Source of the DNA: a virus
DNA length: 46,272 nucleotides
Virus record (IMG/VR): IMGVR_UViG_3300046791_000056
Coordinates: 1 to 46,272 of that record
Direction: 5' to 3' (one strand)
Shown: positions 1-6,493 of the stretch, one piece after another
Position numbering within the stretch: the stretch's first letter is position 1
Layout of the letters: each line of letters begins with the position of its first letter
The notes under the pieces: model-generated
What the model was told of the DNA's origin: nothing
Seen by the model: the letters and a program-made list of their open reading frames with translations, nothing else
Databases searched by the model: none
Translations under genes and position numbers: made by a program

Positions 1-178
1 CAGTCATTTTCCTCTTTCAAAAAGAAGGCGGGGGTGCGTCTAGTTCCCTGCTCTTGTATGCAGCGATAAGACACACCCCCTGGTCATCAGGCGCACATTG
101 CAAGCATCAACTCGTACTCAGACTCCTTGGTATATGATGTGTGCTATAAGAGTCTCGTAGCTTCTGAACATCTTGGTG
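1..178. repeat. Terminal redundancy, left copy
   Basis: These bases repeat at 46095-46272. They match except at 127 (t versus c), 130 (g versus t) and the last base. The first seven bases contain the start codon (CAT on the plus strand at 5-7) of the cold-shock-like gene at 45811-46101. Leftward genes lie on both sides, so the early transcription unit runs straight through the junction. That fits an arbitrary break in a circular assembly better than physical genome ends. Confidence 0.95.
30..80 (-). promoter_or_regulatory. Structured leader hairpin upstream of the cold-shock-like gene (left copy)
   Basis: Bases 30-41 and 69-80 form a 12-bp inverted repeat. Transcribed leftward, every position pairs, with one G-U wobble at 37/73; the rightward transcript would have a C-A mismatch there. 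This points to a leftward RNA. A 4-bp inner stem (CTGC/GCAG) extends it. Downstream on the minus strand comes a pyrimidine-rich stretch with TTTTT, then a purine-rich ribosome site and the start codon. It may be an attenuator or RNA-stability element. The same structure recurs at 46124-46174. Confidence 0.55.
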
Positions 179-199
179 ATGCGCACCTGATGAATCTTG

Positions 200-361
200 T
201 TAACCGTCGGATGATTCTTCCTCGTCCTCATCTTCCTCGAACTCATCATCCTCATCACTCTCCTCATCTTCATCTTCGAGGAGTTCTGCTTCTTCCTCTG
301 CGGTGATTTCCTCACCGTCTTCTACGAGCTTGTCGTCGCTCTCTTCGAGATAGTATTCCAC
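200..361 (-). CDS. Small highly acidic protein (53 aa, GTG start)
   Basis: The leftward reading frame starts at GTG 361 behind a good ribosome site (AGGAG, 6 bases away) and ends with TAA at 200-202. About 60% of the residues are Glu or Asp, mostly after residue 15 in runs such as EDEDEESDEDDEFEEDEDEEE. There are no cysteines and no membrane segment. It follows the DUF669-like gene with a hairpin between. Such polyacidic phage proteins can act as DNA mimics or bind basic host proteins, but that role is only a suggestion here. A basic 65-aa frame on the same strand (118-315) is the out-of-frame shadow. Confidence 0.7.
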   Translation of the reverse strand: MEYYLEESDDKLVEDGEEITAEEEAELLEDEDEESDEDDEFEEDEDEEESSDG

Positions 362-418
362 TGTGTTCTCCTATGCTGGACTAGCTGAGTGTAGTCACGA
401 CTATTAGAAAGGAATAGA

Positions 419-453
419 GGGGTTCCGTTATTTTACGTGCTTACCGCAACCCC
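419..453 (-). terminator. Candidate leftward terminator or processing hairpin
   Basis: Arms at 419-424 and 448-453 (GGGGTT/AACCCC on the minus strand) extend by a CG/CG pair beyond a mismatch. A pyrimidine-rich tail (TCTATTCCTTTCT) follows in the leftward direction. It lies between the DUF669-like gene and the acidic protein gene. There is no uninterrupted T run, so termination may be partial. Confidence 0.4.
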
Positions 454-501
454 AAAGCATTCACACAACCCTACTCATGGCAAAATAGGGAGCGACGACT
501 A

Positions 502-891
502 CTACTGACGAGCGGGCCTGTACTTGTGATTCACGCGATTCACAATACGACCCTGCCATTCACCGTTCTCAACGAAGATCTCGACCTGACGACCAATAGC
601 ATTCGCCAGATCGAAACGCGCGCCTGCCTTCACGTCAACACCGAAAGCCTTCAAGAATCCAACAGCGAATCCAATCGCTTTGGAGTTGAAGTTCCAATCG
701 AGAGGAACACCAGCGAACTCCACACCATCGTTGTCAGCATTCTTAATGATGCTGCCCTCGACAGGATAGTTGGTGGAACCACCATCTTTCGACGGTGCCT
801 CACCGATGTTGTCGATGTTGACGAGATACCACGCGGGTTCCACAACTTTGCCACGATTCATATCACGATCACTGAAAGTTACGATAGGCAT
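502..891 (-). CDS. DUF669-like / single-strand-binding-like protein
   Basis: This 129-aa protein begins MPIVTFSDRDMNRGKVVEP and contains the segment KNADNDGVEFAGVPLDWNFN, followed by a helical stretch (IGFAVGFLKAFGVDV) and a C-terminal beta segment (QVEIFVENGEWQGRIVN). The layout resembles small DUF669-type phage proteins, which usually sit next to Sak4/RecA-like recombination ATPases and are thought to bind single-stranded DNA. Here it lies 30 bp downstream of exactly such an ATPase, which supports a recombination or replication role. Assignment is from overall layout and neighbourhood, not from a diagnostic motif. Confidence 0.6.
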   Translation of the reverse strand: MPIVTFSDRDMNRGKVVEPAWYLVNIDNIGEAPSKDGGSTNYPVEGSIIKNADNDGVEFAGVPLDWNFNSKAIGFAVGFLKAFGVDVKAGARFDLANAIGRQVEIFVENGEWQGRIVNRVNHKYRPARQ

Positions 892-921
892 ACACTCTCC
901 TCTGTCGTTGTTGTCTGTCTG

Positions 922-1731
922 TTAGAACTTGGTTGTTGGTGTGTACTCTTTCGTTTTGGCGATGGATGGTTTAATCCACGTATCATACACAGGCTTATCA
1001 CCGAATACGATTTCATTCGGCAGTTCCAATGCTGTACGTGCGAAGTCATCACCAGTGTGCGTTGTCAGTAATGAATAGTCACCTCCCGCTCCTTCTACGA
1101 ATCCCTTCTTGATATTGAAGTGGTACACTTCACCACAATACGCAGGGATTTTAGCAGCTACCTTCTTCCCGGCAGTAACAACCTGACGAGATACGTGGGT
1201 AGTATTGTTAGTTGTATTCCGATACTCAGCCTGAATGACGTGAGCAATCAGAATGACATTTACCTTGTGGTAAACATGGATGTCCTTAGAGAGTGCAATC
1301 AACTCCTGAATCGCTGCCGACTCAGCGTTGTAGTCCTCAATCTCATTGACTGCGATGCCTGCGATCAATTTACCAGCAGCCGCCCCTGATGCGCGTGTCA
1401 TACCATATTTCATCTTGGTAGTCTGACGCAGCGTCATGTCAGCCATCGAAGTAATCGAGTCAAACACCAGAGTCTTATACGGACAATCAGTCTGGAGTTT
1501 CTCCAACTTCTGCTTCGGTTTTGTCCAATCATCGTAATCATCGAACTGAATGGTCTTAGGATCAATTCCCCACTTCTTCATGGGGAGTGAAATTCCATTC
1601 ATCTTGCGGTCCCATGAGAACCAGTATTGAGGCCCAGGGAATGATAGAGCCTGAGTCGATTTCCTTGTTCCTGGTTCACCCTTAAACAGGCAGTAGAGAG
1701 CATCAAACCCTACAGATTCCATAGTTGGCAT
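922..1731 (-). CDS. Sak4/RecA-like P-loop ATPase (AAA_24 type)
   Basis: This is a 269-aa NTPase of recombination type. Walker A is GEPGTRKST at residues 18-26; the Arg-Lys form is common in phage Sak4 and AAA_24 ATPases. Walker B is TLVFDS with the Asp at residue 91. The single-domain length fits Sak4, which promotes single-strand annealing or exchange together with a partner binding protein. The DUF669-like gene follows directly and a Cas4/RecB-like nuclease lies two small genes upstream, making an exonuclease-recombinase-binding protein set. The role is well supported by family; direct activity is inferred. Confidence 0.85.
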   Translation of the reverse strand: MPTMESVGFDALYCLFKGEPGTRKSTQALSFPGPQYWFSWDRKMNGISLPMKKWGIDPKTIQFDDYDDWTKPKQKLEKLQTDCPYKTLVFDSITSMADMTLRQTTKMKYGMTRASGAAAGKLIAGIAVNEIEDYNAESAAIQELIALSKDIHVYHKVNVILIAHVIQAEYRNTTNNTTHVSRQVVTAGKKVAAKIPAYCGEVYHFNIKKGFVEGAGGDYSLLTTHTGDDFARTALELPNEIVFGDKPVYDTWIKPSIAKTKEYTPTTKF

Positions 1732-1758
1732 ACCACTCTCCTCAGTAGGTGGTTCTTA

Positions 1759-1971
1759 CTAGTTGACAGTTTCATCGTCGAACGGAAGCATCAGTTGTTC
1801 TGGTCCCACCTCCTCCTGTGTAATGATGTATCCGATAATCTGACCATCATCGACTACAGTTTCGATGCACACGCGCGTCAATGCACCCGCATCACTATCG
1901 ATCACGATATTCTTCGGTAGCGCATTGATGGGCAAACCGTGCAGTAGTTCGAGTAGTTCTGATACTGTCAC
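1759..1971 (-). CDS. Hypothetical protein (70 aa)
   Basis: The frame is open further upstream, but that extension is the shadow of the preceding gene. The better start is GTG at 1971. Its GTGA overlaps the TGA of the upstream gene, and GAGG lies six bases before it. The protein starts MTVSELLELLHGLPINALP and ends with an acidic tail (LPFDDETVN). A beta-rich middle (RVCIETVVDDGQIIGYIIT) follows one helix. I do not recognise the family. Confidence 0.65.
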   Translation of the reverse strand: MTVSELLELLHGLPINALPKNIVIDSDAGALTRVCIETVVDDGQIIGYIITQEEVGPEQLMLPFDDETVN

Positions 1972-2156
1972 TTCCCACCTCGCATTCCATTGTCCGGAGT
2001 CTTTCGACCCACTTTCTTCCGTCGAATAATTCTCAGTTCCTTGATGATTGCGTGTGTATCGACCTGTCTCATTTCCAACAAGCCGATATACACATCCAAT
2101 TGTTCCAGAGTCCATCCAGCGGCGATGGTTAAGAATTCTTCCTTATAGTCTCCCAT
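1968..2156 (-). CDS. Hypothetical helical protein (62 aa)
   Basis: It starts MGDYKEEFLTIAAGWTLEQ and ends in a basic stretch (RIIRRKKVGRKTPDNGMRGGK). The first two thirds look like two amphipathic helices. Its ATG overlaps the TAA of the zinc-ribbon gene upstream by one base, and its TGA overlaps the GTG start of the next gene, so translation is probably coupled. Family not recognised; the basic tail could contact nucleic acid. Confidence 0.7.
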   Translation of the reverse strand: MGDYKEEFLTIAAGWTLEQLDVYIGLLEMRQVDTHAIIKELRIIRRKKVGRKTPDNGMRGGK

Positions 2157-2314
2157 TATTTCTTCCTCTTCTCAATGCATTCAGGACATTCAATCCATGC
2201 GCGCACGATGATACCTTTGTCTGGAGTGTTAGTAGGAACTGGGTAGAATCCAGTTGATACCTGCTTACCACACTCCATACAATGGAGGAATTCAAGTTTT
2301 GAATCAGTCTGCAC
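2156..2314 (-). CDS. Small zinc-ribbon protein (52 aa, GTG start)
   Basis: The start is GTG at 2314, sharing one base with the TAG stop of the nuclease gene; GAGGAG sits just before it. The protein has two cysteine pairs, HCMECGK near residues 11-17 and ECPECIE near residues 42-48, as in a treble-clef or rubredoxin-like zinc ribbon. A basic end (EKRKK) follows. It lies between the nuclease and the Sak4-like ATPase and may be a nucleic-acid-binding accessory. Function unknown. Confidence 0.75.
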   Translation of the reverse strand: MQTDSKLEFLHCMECGKQVSTGFYPVPTNTPDKGIIVRAWIECPECIEKRKK

Positions 2315-3279
2315 TACTCCTCTTTCGCTTTAGTTGGGTCCCAGATGGGAGCCTTAATAAAGTTCATTCTTAATTCCTCTTCCCTCATTCCTCTGTCAGC
2401 TTCACACACGCCCTTGTATGGACATGGACCGAACATGGTATCGCAGTGCGTGTAGTCTGGAGGCCAGTATCCACTCTCTGCGAACTCAAGGAATCTGTAG
2501 GCATAGTAGGGTAGAGTCTCACTCTGCCACTCATCGAGTCTGTCTGCCGAGAATGAAATGACCTCGCGTGTCAGTCTCTCTTCAATCTTCAGTGTAGACT
2601 GTAAACCTATTTTGTTTACAATCACATTGCGAGACCTGAGTAGGTGACACTGACCCATGAATTGATTACTCAGAGAAGACTTGTCACGCCTCTGTTTGAA
2701 GGTCTTATGGTCCATCGATACGATACCGATTTGATTCGTATCGATTACCAAATCGAACTTCGCCTTCCACATCACACGAATCTCATCATCCTCATAGAGA
2801 ATCCTACCGTCTACGTTCTCTACTGAGAGTGGAATGAATGCGTCATTCTTGTAGTGCTCGAAGTATTGCTCACAGGTTTTCATGGCGAATGTCCATCCAG
2901 TCACATAACCTGATGACTGCTCTGGAGTATTCGTCATACCCGGATACTCGTCTACTTCATGGTTACAGGTCGGTTTCCTTACAGTATCCGACTCGATGAA
3001 ACCCGCACAGTGTGGGCAGCCATTGATGAATAGTTGACCTGCGGCGAGGGCTTGACCGATGGATGTGTTGGTAGGAAAGCCACCAATCTTATGCTTGTAG
3101 TAAACCTCCAATACTTTGTGTATTAGAGAGCCTACTTCAAGCGAGTTCGATTTTCCTCTGACACTCACAAGTCGATGGTTGAATCGAATGTCATAGTATC
3201 GACCACAACTCATGAGAGATGACAGTGAGGTAGCGTCGAGGATGACATTCTTCTTTGGTGTTGGAATGATATCAGCCAT
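2314..3279 (-). CDS. Cas4/RecB-like PD-(D/E)XK exonuclease
   Basis: The 321-aa protein has the core of the PD-(D/E)XK superfamily: GSLIHKVLEVYYK with His54, KFDLVID with Asp176, SMDHKTFKQ with Asp190 and Lys192, and a Q-x3-Q motif (QFMGQ) at 206-210. Cysteines at 25, 279, 286 and 292 match the N- and C-terminal placement of the iron-sulfur ligands of Cas4/AddB nucleases. An extra CPHC (88-91) lies in an insertion. It probably resects DNA ends for the Sak4-like ATPase. Its ATG overlaps the previous stop by one base. The nuclease fold is confident; the cluster is inferred. Confidence 0.85.
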   Translation of the reverse strand: MADIIPTPKKNVILDATSLSSLMSCGRYYDIRFNHRLVSVRGKSNSLEVGSLIHKVLEVYYKHKIGGFPTNTSIGQALAAGQLFINGCPHCAGFIESDTVRKPTCNHEVDEYPGMTNTPEQSSGYVTGWTFAMKTCEQYFEHYKNDAFIPLSVENVDGRILYEDDEIRVMWKAKFDLVIDTNQIGIVSMDHKTFKQRRDKSSLSNQFMGQCHLLRSRNVIVNKIGLQSTLKIEERLTREVISFSADRLDEWQSETLPYYAYRFLEFAESGYWPPDYTHCDTMFGPCPYKGVCEADRGMREEELRMNFIKAPIWDPTKAKEE

Positions 3280-4031
3280 TACTCCTCAATCATCTTCTTG
3301 AACTTCGCCAACTTAACGCGAAGGAAATTATTCTCCTCGACTGTCGATACAATGAACTGACGCATATCTGTCAGCCCCTTAATCATCTCATCGAGAATCT
3401 GTACGCTCACATCCACATCCTGAACTTTCTTCGATGTGGTAGGAACGACGGCTTTCTTACGAGTGAATGCGCCAACTTTACGACGCTGTACTACGAGGAG
3501 TTGTAGAATGGACGCGCGCGTCGTAGTGATACCACGAAGTTTCGCTTCAATCAAGAGAACTTCAGCATTCTCTTTGTTAGTTCTTTTGAAGTCGATGAGC
3601 TTGTGGAGTGGTGTAAGTTTTCCGGGCTTGTTCTTTGATTCCACAATAGTCTCCTGAGGGATAGTTGGTTGTTCGACTGTGGTAGTTAGTTCTTCAACGA
3701 TAGTTGGTTGCACAGACGATGGTGTAGCTAGAAGTTCCTTTACCTGCCGTGCGATGATTCCAGTGCCTTGTGGATTGAAAATGGTTATCTGCTTCTTACG
3801 TGCCTCAGCAAGTATCTTAGCAAACGCAGAGTGACCGATAAAACGAGTAACGAAGATGGCTCTGACATTGTGCGGAACATCCTTACTTGTCCAGCTCTCA
3901 TGCTGGCTATCCCACAGGATGACCCGCGGATGTGTACGTAGTTCTTCATCGAGATTACTCGGCTTAGTACCGACGATTAGTACGTTACCGAACGGTAGTG
4001 GTTGTAGTGGTTTTGCTTCAGTCATATGCAT
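3279..4031 (-). CDS. Hypothetical protein with Rossmann-like N-terminus and coiled-coil tail (250 aa)
   Basis: The first 100 residues alternate strand and helix (NVLIVGTKPSNLDEEL, VRAIFVTRFIGHSAFAKIL, QITIFNPQGTGII), resembling small Rossmann domains of DUF2325 type. A Thr/Pro/Glu-rich linker follows, then a basic helical region (residues about 140-190) and a C-terminal coiled coil (QILDEMIKGLTDMRQFI onward). It starts at ATG 4031 with CGAGG upstream; a second in-frame ATG lies two codons later. Gene order puts it at the head of the nuclease-ATPase cluster. Function unknown. Confidence 0.65.
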   Translation of the reverse strand: MHMTEAKPLQPLPFGNVLIVGTKPSNLDEELRTHPRVILWDSQHESWTSKDVPHNVRAIFVTRFIGHSAFAKILAEARKKQITIFNPQGTGIIARQVKELLATPSSVQPTIVEELTTTVEQPTIPQETIVESKNKPGKLTPLHKLIDFKRTNKENAEVLLIEAKLRGITTTRASILQLLVVQRRKVGAFTRKKAVVPTTSKKVQDVDVSVQILDEMIKGLTDMRQFIVSTVEENNFLRVKLAKFKKMIEE

Positions 4032-4062
4032 AGTTGTCCTCGTTAGTAGTTAGCTCTACAAA

Positions 4063-4083
4063 CTTCACTCTCTGACAGTGAAG
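4063..4083 (-). terminator. Short hairpin between operon segments
   Basis: CTTCACT and AGTGAAG form a perfect 7-bp stem with a 7-base loop in the gap after the L7/L12-like gene. The leftward transcript continues TTTGT. It could be a weak terminator or a processing site. Confidence 0.35.
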
Positions 4084-4096
4084 AATGTACAATCAA

Positions 4097-4336
4097 CTAC
4101 TTCTGTTCACAGTACATATCTACCGCAGACTTGGCATCTAGCAGTGAAAGGCCCAGTCGAATGCGAACCTGTTTGATTGCAGCGATAACCTCACCATTGT
4201 CTGCGAGTGACTTTTCAGAGTCGTTGAGTGGACGCGCGTGTGCTCTCGCTTCAGCTTTACGACGCTTGTAGATTTCATCTGACACCGCAGTTCGGTCATC
4301 CTCACTGAGAGAATCGACTAGTTTCATGATGTCCAT
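4097..4336 (-). CDS. Small protein with ribosomal L7/L12 C-terminal-like motif (79 aa)
   Basis: The C-terminal half, from residue 48, reads GEVIAAIKQVRIRLGLSLLDAKSAVD. It closely follows the pattern of the L7/L12 C-terminal domain (I-K-x-V-R...GL-x-L-x-x-AK-x-x-V-D), which recruits translation factors. The N-terminal part is charged and helical (LSEDDRTAVSDEIYKRRKAEAR). A phage copy could mimic the ribosomal stalk surface, but the fold is also reused in unrelated proteins. It is separated from the next gene by 65 bp with a hairpin. Confidence 0.7.
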   Translation of the reverse strand: MDIMKLVDSLSEDDRTAVSDEIYKRRKAEARAHARPLNDSEKSLADNGEVIAAIKQVRIRLGLSLLDAKSAVDMYCEQK

Positions 4337-4338
4337 AG

Positions 4339-4491
4339 TTAGTTCTCCTTTGGCTGATAGGTGTGCAGTTCACGGATGATGACGTGATACTTGGGATAAC
4401 GGTTGCAGAATTTCTGTGCTGCCAGCATGTTATCGAATACGATGTGGCAGTATCCCTCATCAGTGATGCACATGTATATGCTTACCATCAT
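4339..4491 (-). CDS. Hypothetical protein (50 aa)
   Basis: Start at ATG 4491 (a second ATG follows directly) with AGGAA upstream; TAA at 4339-4341, two bases before the L7/L12-like gene. It begins MMVSIYMCITDEGYCHIVF and then has a helix (NMLAAQKFCNRYPKY) and a strand (HVIIRELHTY). The beta-alpha-beta pattern suggests a compact fold. Family not recognised. Confidence 0.6.
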   Translation of the reverse strand: MMVSIYMCITDEGYCHIVFDNMLAAQKFCNRYPKYHVIIRELHTYQPKEN

Positions 4492-4531
4492 AGTTAGATT
4501 CCTAGAATGAATTAGGCCAGATTACCGTATA

Positions 4532-4551
4532 ATAGTTGGTGGCACAACTAT
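4532..4551. repeat. Short perfect inverted repeat
   Basis: ATAGTTG and CAACTAT are separated by six bases in the 93-bp gap upstream of the 50-aa gene. No T tract follows on either strand, so an operator or RNA structure is as likely as a terminator. Confidence 0.4.
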
Positions 4552-4584
4552 CCCGACGGGTACGTGTAATCCAGCTTTATTCAA

Positions 4585-4803
4585 TTACTTCCTCGCTCTT
4601 GCTTCCAGATACTCCACACGACCGCGAAGTTCCAGAACTTCTGTGACGAGTGATTTCACCACGTCCAGAATCATCTGGTCACTTTTGTGTGATGTATCAG
4701 CGATAGTACCGAGAGAATGAGAGACTGCTTCCTCCCATGATGCGCGTGCGCGTGTAGCAGCGTCAGTCAACTCAGTGATGACATCATTCAATGTGTCAGG
4801 CAT
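4585..4803 (-). CDS. Hypothetical coiled-coil protein (72 aa)
   Basis: It begins MPDTLNDVITELTDAATRAR and ends in a heptad-like helix (VVKSLVTEVLELRGRVEYLEAR) with a basic tail. It has no cysteines and no membrane segment. Its ATG overlaps the stop of the very small frame at 4803-4871 by one base. Probably an oligomerising early protein; function unknown. Confidence 0.6.
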   Translation of the reverse strand: MPDTLNDVITELTDAATRARASWEEAVSHSLGTIADTSHKSDQMILDVVKSLVTEVLELRGRVEYLEARARK

Positions 4804-4871
4804 TACTCTTCTCCTTCTTTTTCTGTCTCTGCAAAGAGTGCATCGAACTCAGCTCCCAACAATCCCGTCAT
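4803..4871 (-). CDS. Possible 22-aa acidic microprotein
   Basis: ATG at 4871 lies inside the end of the next gene upstream and its TAA overlaps the following ATG by one base, the coupling pattern used throughout this operon. The peptide is MTGLLGAEFDALFAETEKEG plus EE. The ribosome site is poor, so it may only be a coupling relay or chance. Confidence 0.3.
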   Translation of the reverse strand: MTGLLGAEFDALFAETEKEGEE

Positions 4872-5085
4872 GGAGAAATTCACGCTCATCAGGCGTGAGA
4901 TATGAGAATGCAGTCTGAATGAACTGTCCACTGCTATTCCAGTCATACCACGACTGGTCGAGTGTGTGAATGTTGTGGTTCAGTACAAGAGTCTTTCCCC
5001 CTGTACGAACGCGCGTCTGGTCCTCAGATACTTCCATGAACTCGTACCGCAGACCTGCGCGATTGACTCGATTGAATGCATACAT
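4849..5085 (-). CDS. Hypothetical protein (78 aa)
   Basis: It begins MYAFNRVNRAGLRYEFMEVS, with a beta-rich first half (TRVRTGGKTLVLNHN) and an aromatic, acidic second half (SWYDWNSSGQFIQTAFSYL). Its ATG overlaps the previous TAA by one base. Family not recognised. Confidence 0.6.
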   Translation of the reverse strand: MYAFNRVNRAGLRYEFMEVSEDQTRVRTGGKTLVLNHNIHTLDQSWYDWNSSGQFIQTAFSYLTPDEREFLHDGIVGS

Positions 5086-5237
5086 TATTCAGTTACTCCA
5101 TTTACAATCCAGTTAGAGACCACACCACCAATTTCATGGTAGATAAGAATACGACAACGTGTTACAACTACTTGATTCTGTCTGAGAGTGAGAATGTAGG
5201 CTCCATCTCTGTCAGCAGTAATGAGTACGTCGCGCAT
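5085..5237 (-). CDS. Hypothetical beta-rich protein (50 aa)
   Basis: ATG 5237, TAA 5085-5087; both ends overlap neighbours by one base. The sequence starts MRDVLITADRDGAYILTLRQ and continues as alternating hydrophobic strands (VVVTRCRILIYHEIGGVVSNWIV in part), like a small beta barrel or a clamp-type inhibitor. Function unknown. Confidence 0.6.
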   Translation of the reverse strand: MRDVLITADRDGAYILTLRQNQVVVTRCRILIYHEIGGVVSNWIVNGVTE

Positions 5238-5386
5238 TAGTTGTTATCCCTTCTGAGCATCTGGAGAGTACGCTCCAACAATGCGATAGTCTCTCTGAGT
5301 TGAGCATATCGCTCAAGGAGAGTAGCTTCCTCTTCCATCAGTTTCTTCTTCGTTTCTTCCACTTCCGCAATCAATTTCTCATTCAT
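5237..5386 (-). CDS. Small coiled-coil protein (49 aa)
   Basis: ATG 5386 to TAA 5237-5239, overlapping both neighbours by one base. Nearly the whole chain is one charged helix with heptads (LIAEVEETKKKLMEEEATLL, RYAQLRETIALLERTLQML). The ribosome site GAGGAAG is upstream. Probably a dimeric coiled coil; role unknown. Confidence 0.65.
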   Translation of the reverse strand: MNEKLIAEVEETKKKLMEEEATLLERYAQLRETIALLERTLQMLRRDNN

Positions 5387-5520
5387 TAGTTCTTCCTCGG
5401 CCTTCCGCCTTTACGACCATTGATTCTGGCCGCTTCAGACTTAGCAGGAGATTTAGTTGAACCCGCGCGTGATGCGAGGATTCTCATTGCTTCCTTGAGT
5501 TGAGCCTTAGTGAGAGTCAC
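5386..5520 (-). CDS. Small basic protein with GGRPRK tail (44 aa)
   Basis: The C-terminus, ARINGRKGGRPRKN, is an AT-hook-like motif seen in many small DNA-associated proteins. A helix (LTKAQLKEAMRILASRAG) precedes it. I prefer GTG 5520, whose GTGA overlaps the upstream stop, matching the gene pair at 1968-1971. An alternative ATG at 5541 adds seven residues and overlaps the upstream gene by 25 bases. Confidence 0.6.
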   Translation of the reverse strand: MTLTKAQLKEAMRILASRAGSTKSPAKSEAARINGRKGGRPRKN

Positions 5521-5675
5521 ATCACCATCGCATCCGCGCATGACTCGCACAGCGCAATCTCATCATTGTAGCCGGTTTCCTTCTCAGGATAATCTGCTAC
5601 GAGTACAAGTACTGCCATGTCACCACAATTGTGGCATTCCATCTCATCGTCTGCGGCTTCAATAGTGTATGTCAT
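5517..5675 (-). CDS. Small zinc-ribbon protein (52 aa)
   Basis: ATG 5675 overlaps the TAA of the upstream gene by one base. Two CxxC pairs, ECHNCGD near residue 14 and CESCAD near residue 43, flank a beta hairpin (MAVLVLVADYPEKETGY), a typical zinc ribbon. It is acidic overall. One of several small zinc-ribbon genes in the leftward block; function unknown. Confidence 0.75.
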   Translation of the reverse strand: MTYTIEAADDEMECHNCGDMAVLVLVADYPEKETGYNDEIALCESCADAMVM

Positions 5676-6097
5676 TATGGTAGCCATCCTTTACGTTCAG
5701 TTGCGTAGTCCTCTAGTCCACGGAACATACTGAGCACATGTTCCGCATTAATCACGCCAAGACGTGTGAACGAATTGACTAATAGCTGCAAGTCGTAGAA
5801 TCGAGTGCGGAAGTCCAGACGTTCATCTTCTGCGTATGGAGAATCCTTTGGAGCATCGACCGCGCAATATAGCATGTCAATCTCCGCCATCCCAAGCTGC
5901 ATTAGGTCATGCTTCTGCTGCTCTGTGAGAGCATTGACCCACGCATCCACGCGCACTAACCACGTCGATACCTCTCGCAGAATACTCTGCGAGGAGTATG
6001 GCTTCGAGAGTGCTGGACGCCCGATAGCACGCCAATCAGCCCACTTGATAGTGAGTGGCTGTAGCACAATACAGCCGTCCTTCGGATACTTTCTCAT
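5675..6097 (-). CDS. Hypothetical protein (140 aa)
   Basis: It starts MRKYPKDGCIVLQPLTIKWA with GGAGG five bases before ATG. Most of the rest is predicted helical (ILREVSTWLVRVDAWVNALT, FYDLQLLVNSFTRLGVI, EHVLSMFRGLEDYATERKG). No catalytic motif is visible. It leads a run of eight coupled small genes. Confidence 0.65.
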   Translation of the reverse strand: MRKYPKDGCIVLQPLTIKWADWRAIGRPALSKPYSSQSILREVSTWLVRVDAWVNALTEQQKHDLMQLGMAEIDMLYCAVDAPKDSPYAEDERLDFRTRFYDLQLLVNSFTRLGVINAEHVLSMFRGLEDYATERKGWLP

Positions 6098-6106
6098 AGT
6101 CTCCTC

Positions 6107-6415
6107 CTAGTGAAGTCTGAAGCCGAGTGCTTCAGCTCTTTTAATCTTATCGGCGTATGAATGGAATGCGGAGAATGTGACTTCGCCCGTCTTAAGATTG
6201 ACGAAATATCGACTATAGCCTCCGTTACCGTACACGCACTGATACCACGGAGATTCCATCTCATCTCGCATCTCTTGTGGAATCTCGTTGTATCGCTCGA
6301 TTGCGTACTTCAGTGTACATTCACCTCCACGATAGTCATTCCAGCACGACGCCACACCAGAACCCTCTAATGTGGTGAGTGCTGCCTCTAGTTCCGGCAA
6401 GTTATTGATGTTCAT
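6107..6415 (-). CDS. Hypothetical protein (102 aa)
   Basis: It starts MNINNLPELEAALTTLEGSG behind AGAGGAG. The middle carries CWNDYRGGECTLKYAIERYN and the end YFVNLKTGEVTFSAFHSYAD. There is no recognised motif. The nine-base gap to the next gene suggests co-expression. Confidence 0.6.
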   Translation of the reverse strand: MNINNLPELEAALTTLEGSGVASCWNDYRGGECTLKYAIERYNEIPQEMRDEMESPWYQCVYGNGGYSRYFVNLKTGEVTFSAFHSYADKIKRAEALGFRLH

Positions 6416-6446
6416 AGTCTCCTCTTAGTTAGTTGATAGTACGATA

Positions 6447-6480
6447 GGACACTGGTACGATGTGCTCCGCACCAGTGTCC
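6447..6480 (-). terminator. Strong hairpin after the 32-aa membrane protein gene
   Basis: GGACACTGGT (6447-6456) and ACCAGTGTCC (6471-6480) form a perfect 10-bp stem with a 14-base loop that can itself fold (GTGC/GCAC). No U tract follows leftward, so it may be an RNA processing or stability element, or a protein-binding site, rather than an intrinsic terminator. Confidence 0.45.
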
Positions 6481-6493
6481 GACTTACCATCAG

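Noticed and set aside
88-190. Possible tRNA in the junction leader
   Set aside because: The ends can pair, but there is no TpsiC arm, no seven-base anticodon arm and no CCA-compatible acceptor geometry.
118-315. Basic 65-aa frame on the minus strand
   Set aside because: It is the out-of-frame shadow of the acidic gene at 200-361, which has a good ribosome site; the Lys/Arg runs come from GAA/GAT-rich codons read in another frame.
526-1071. 181-aa rightward frame opposite the DUF669-like gene
   Set aside because: Antisense to two well-supported leftward genes and without a recognisable motif or ribosome site.
1759-2115. 118-aa frame starting at ATG 2115
   Set aside because: Its first 48 residues overlap the 62-aa gene and look random. 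The coupled GTG at 1971 with a ribosome site is a better start.
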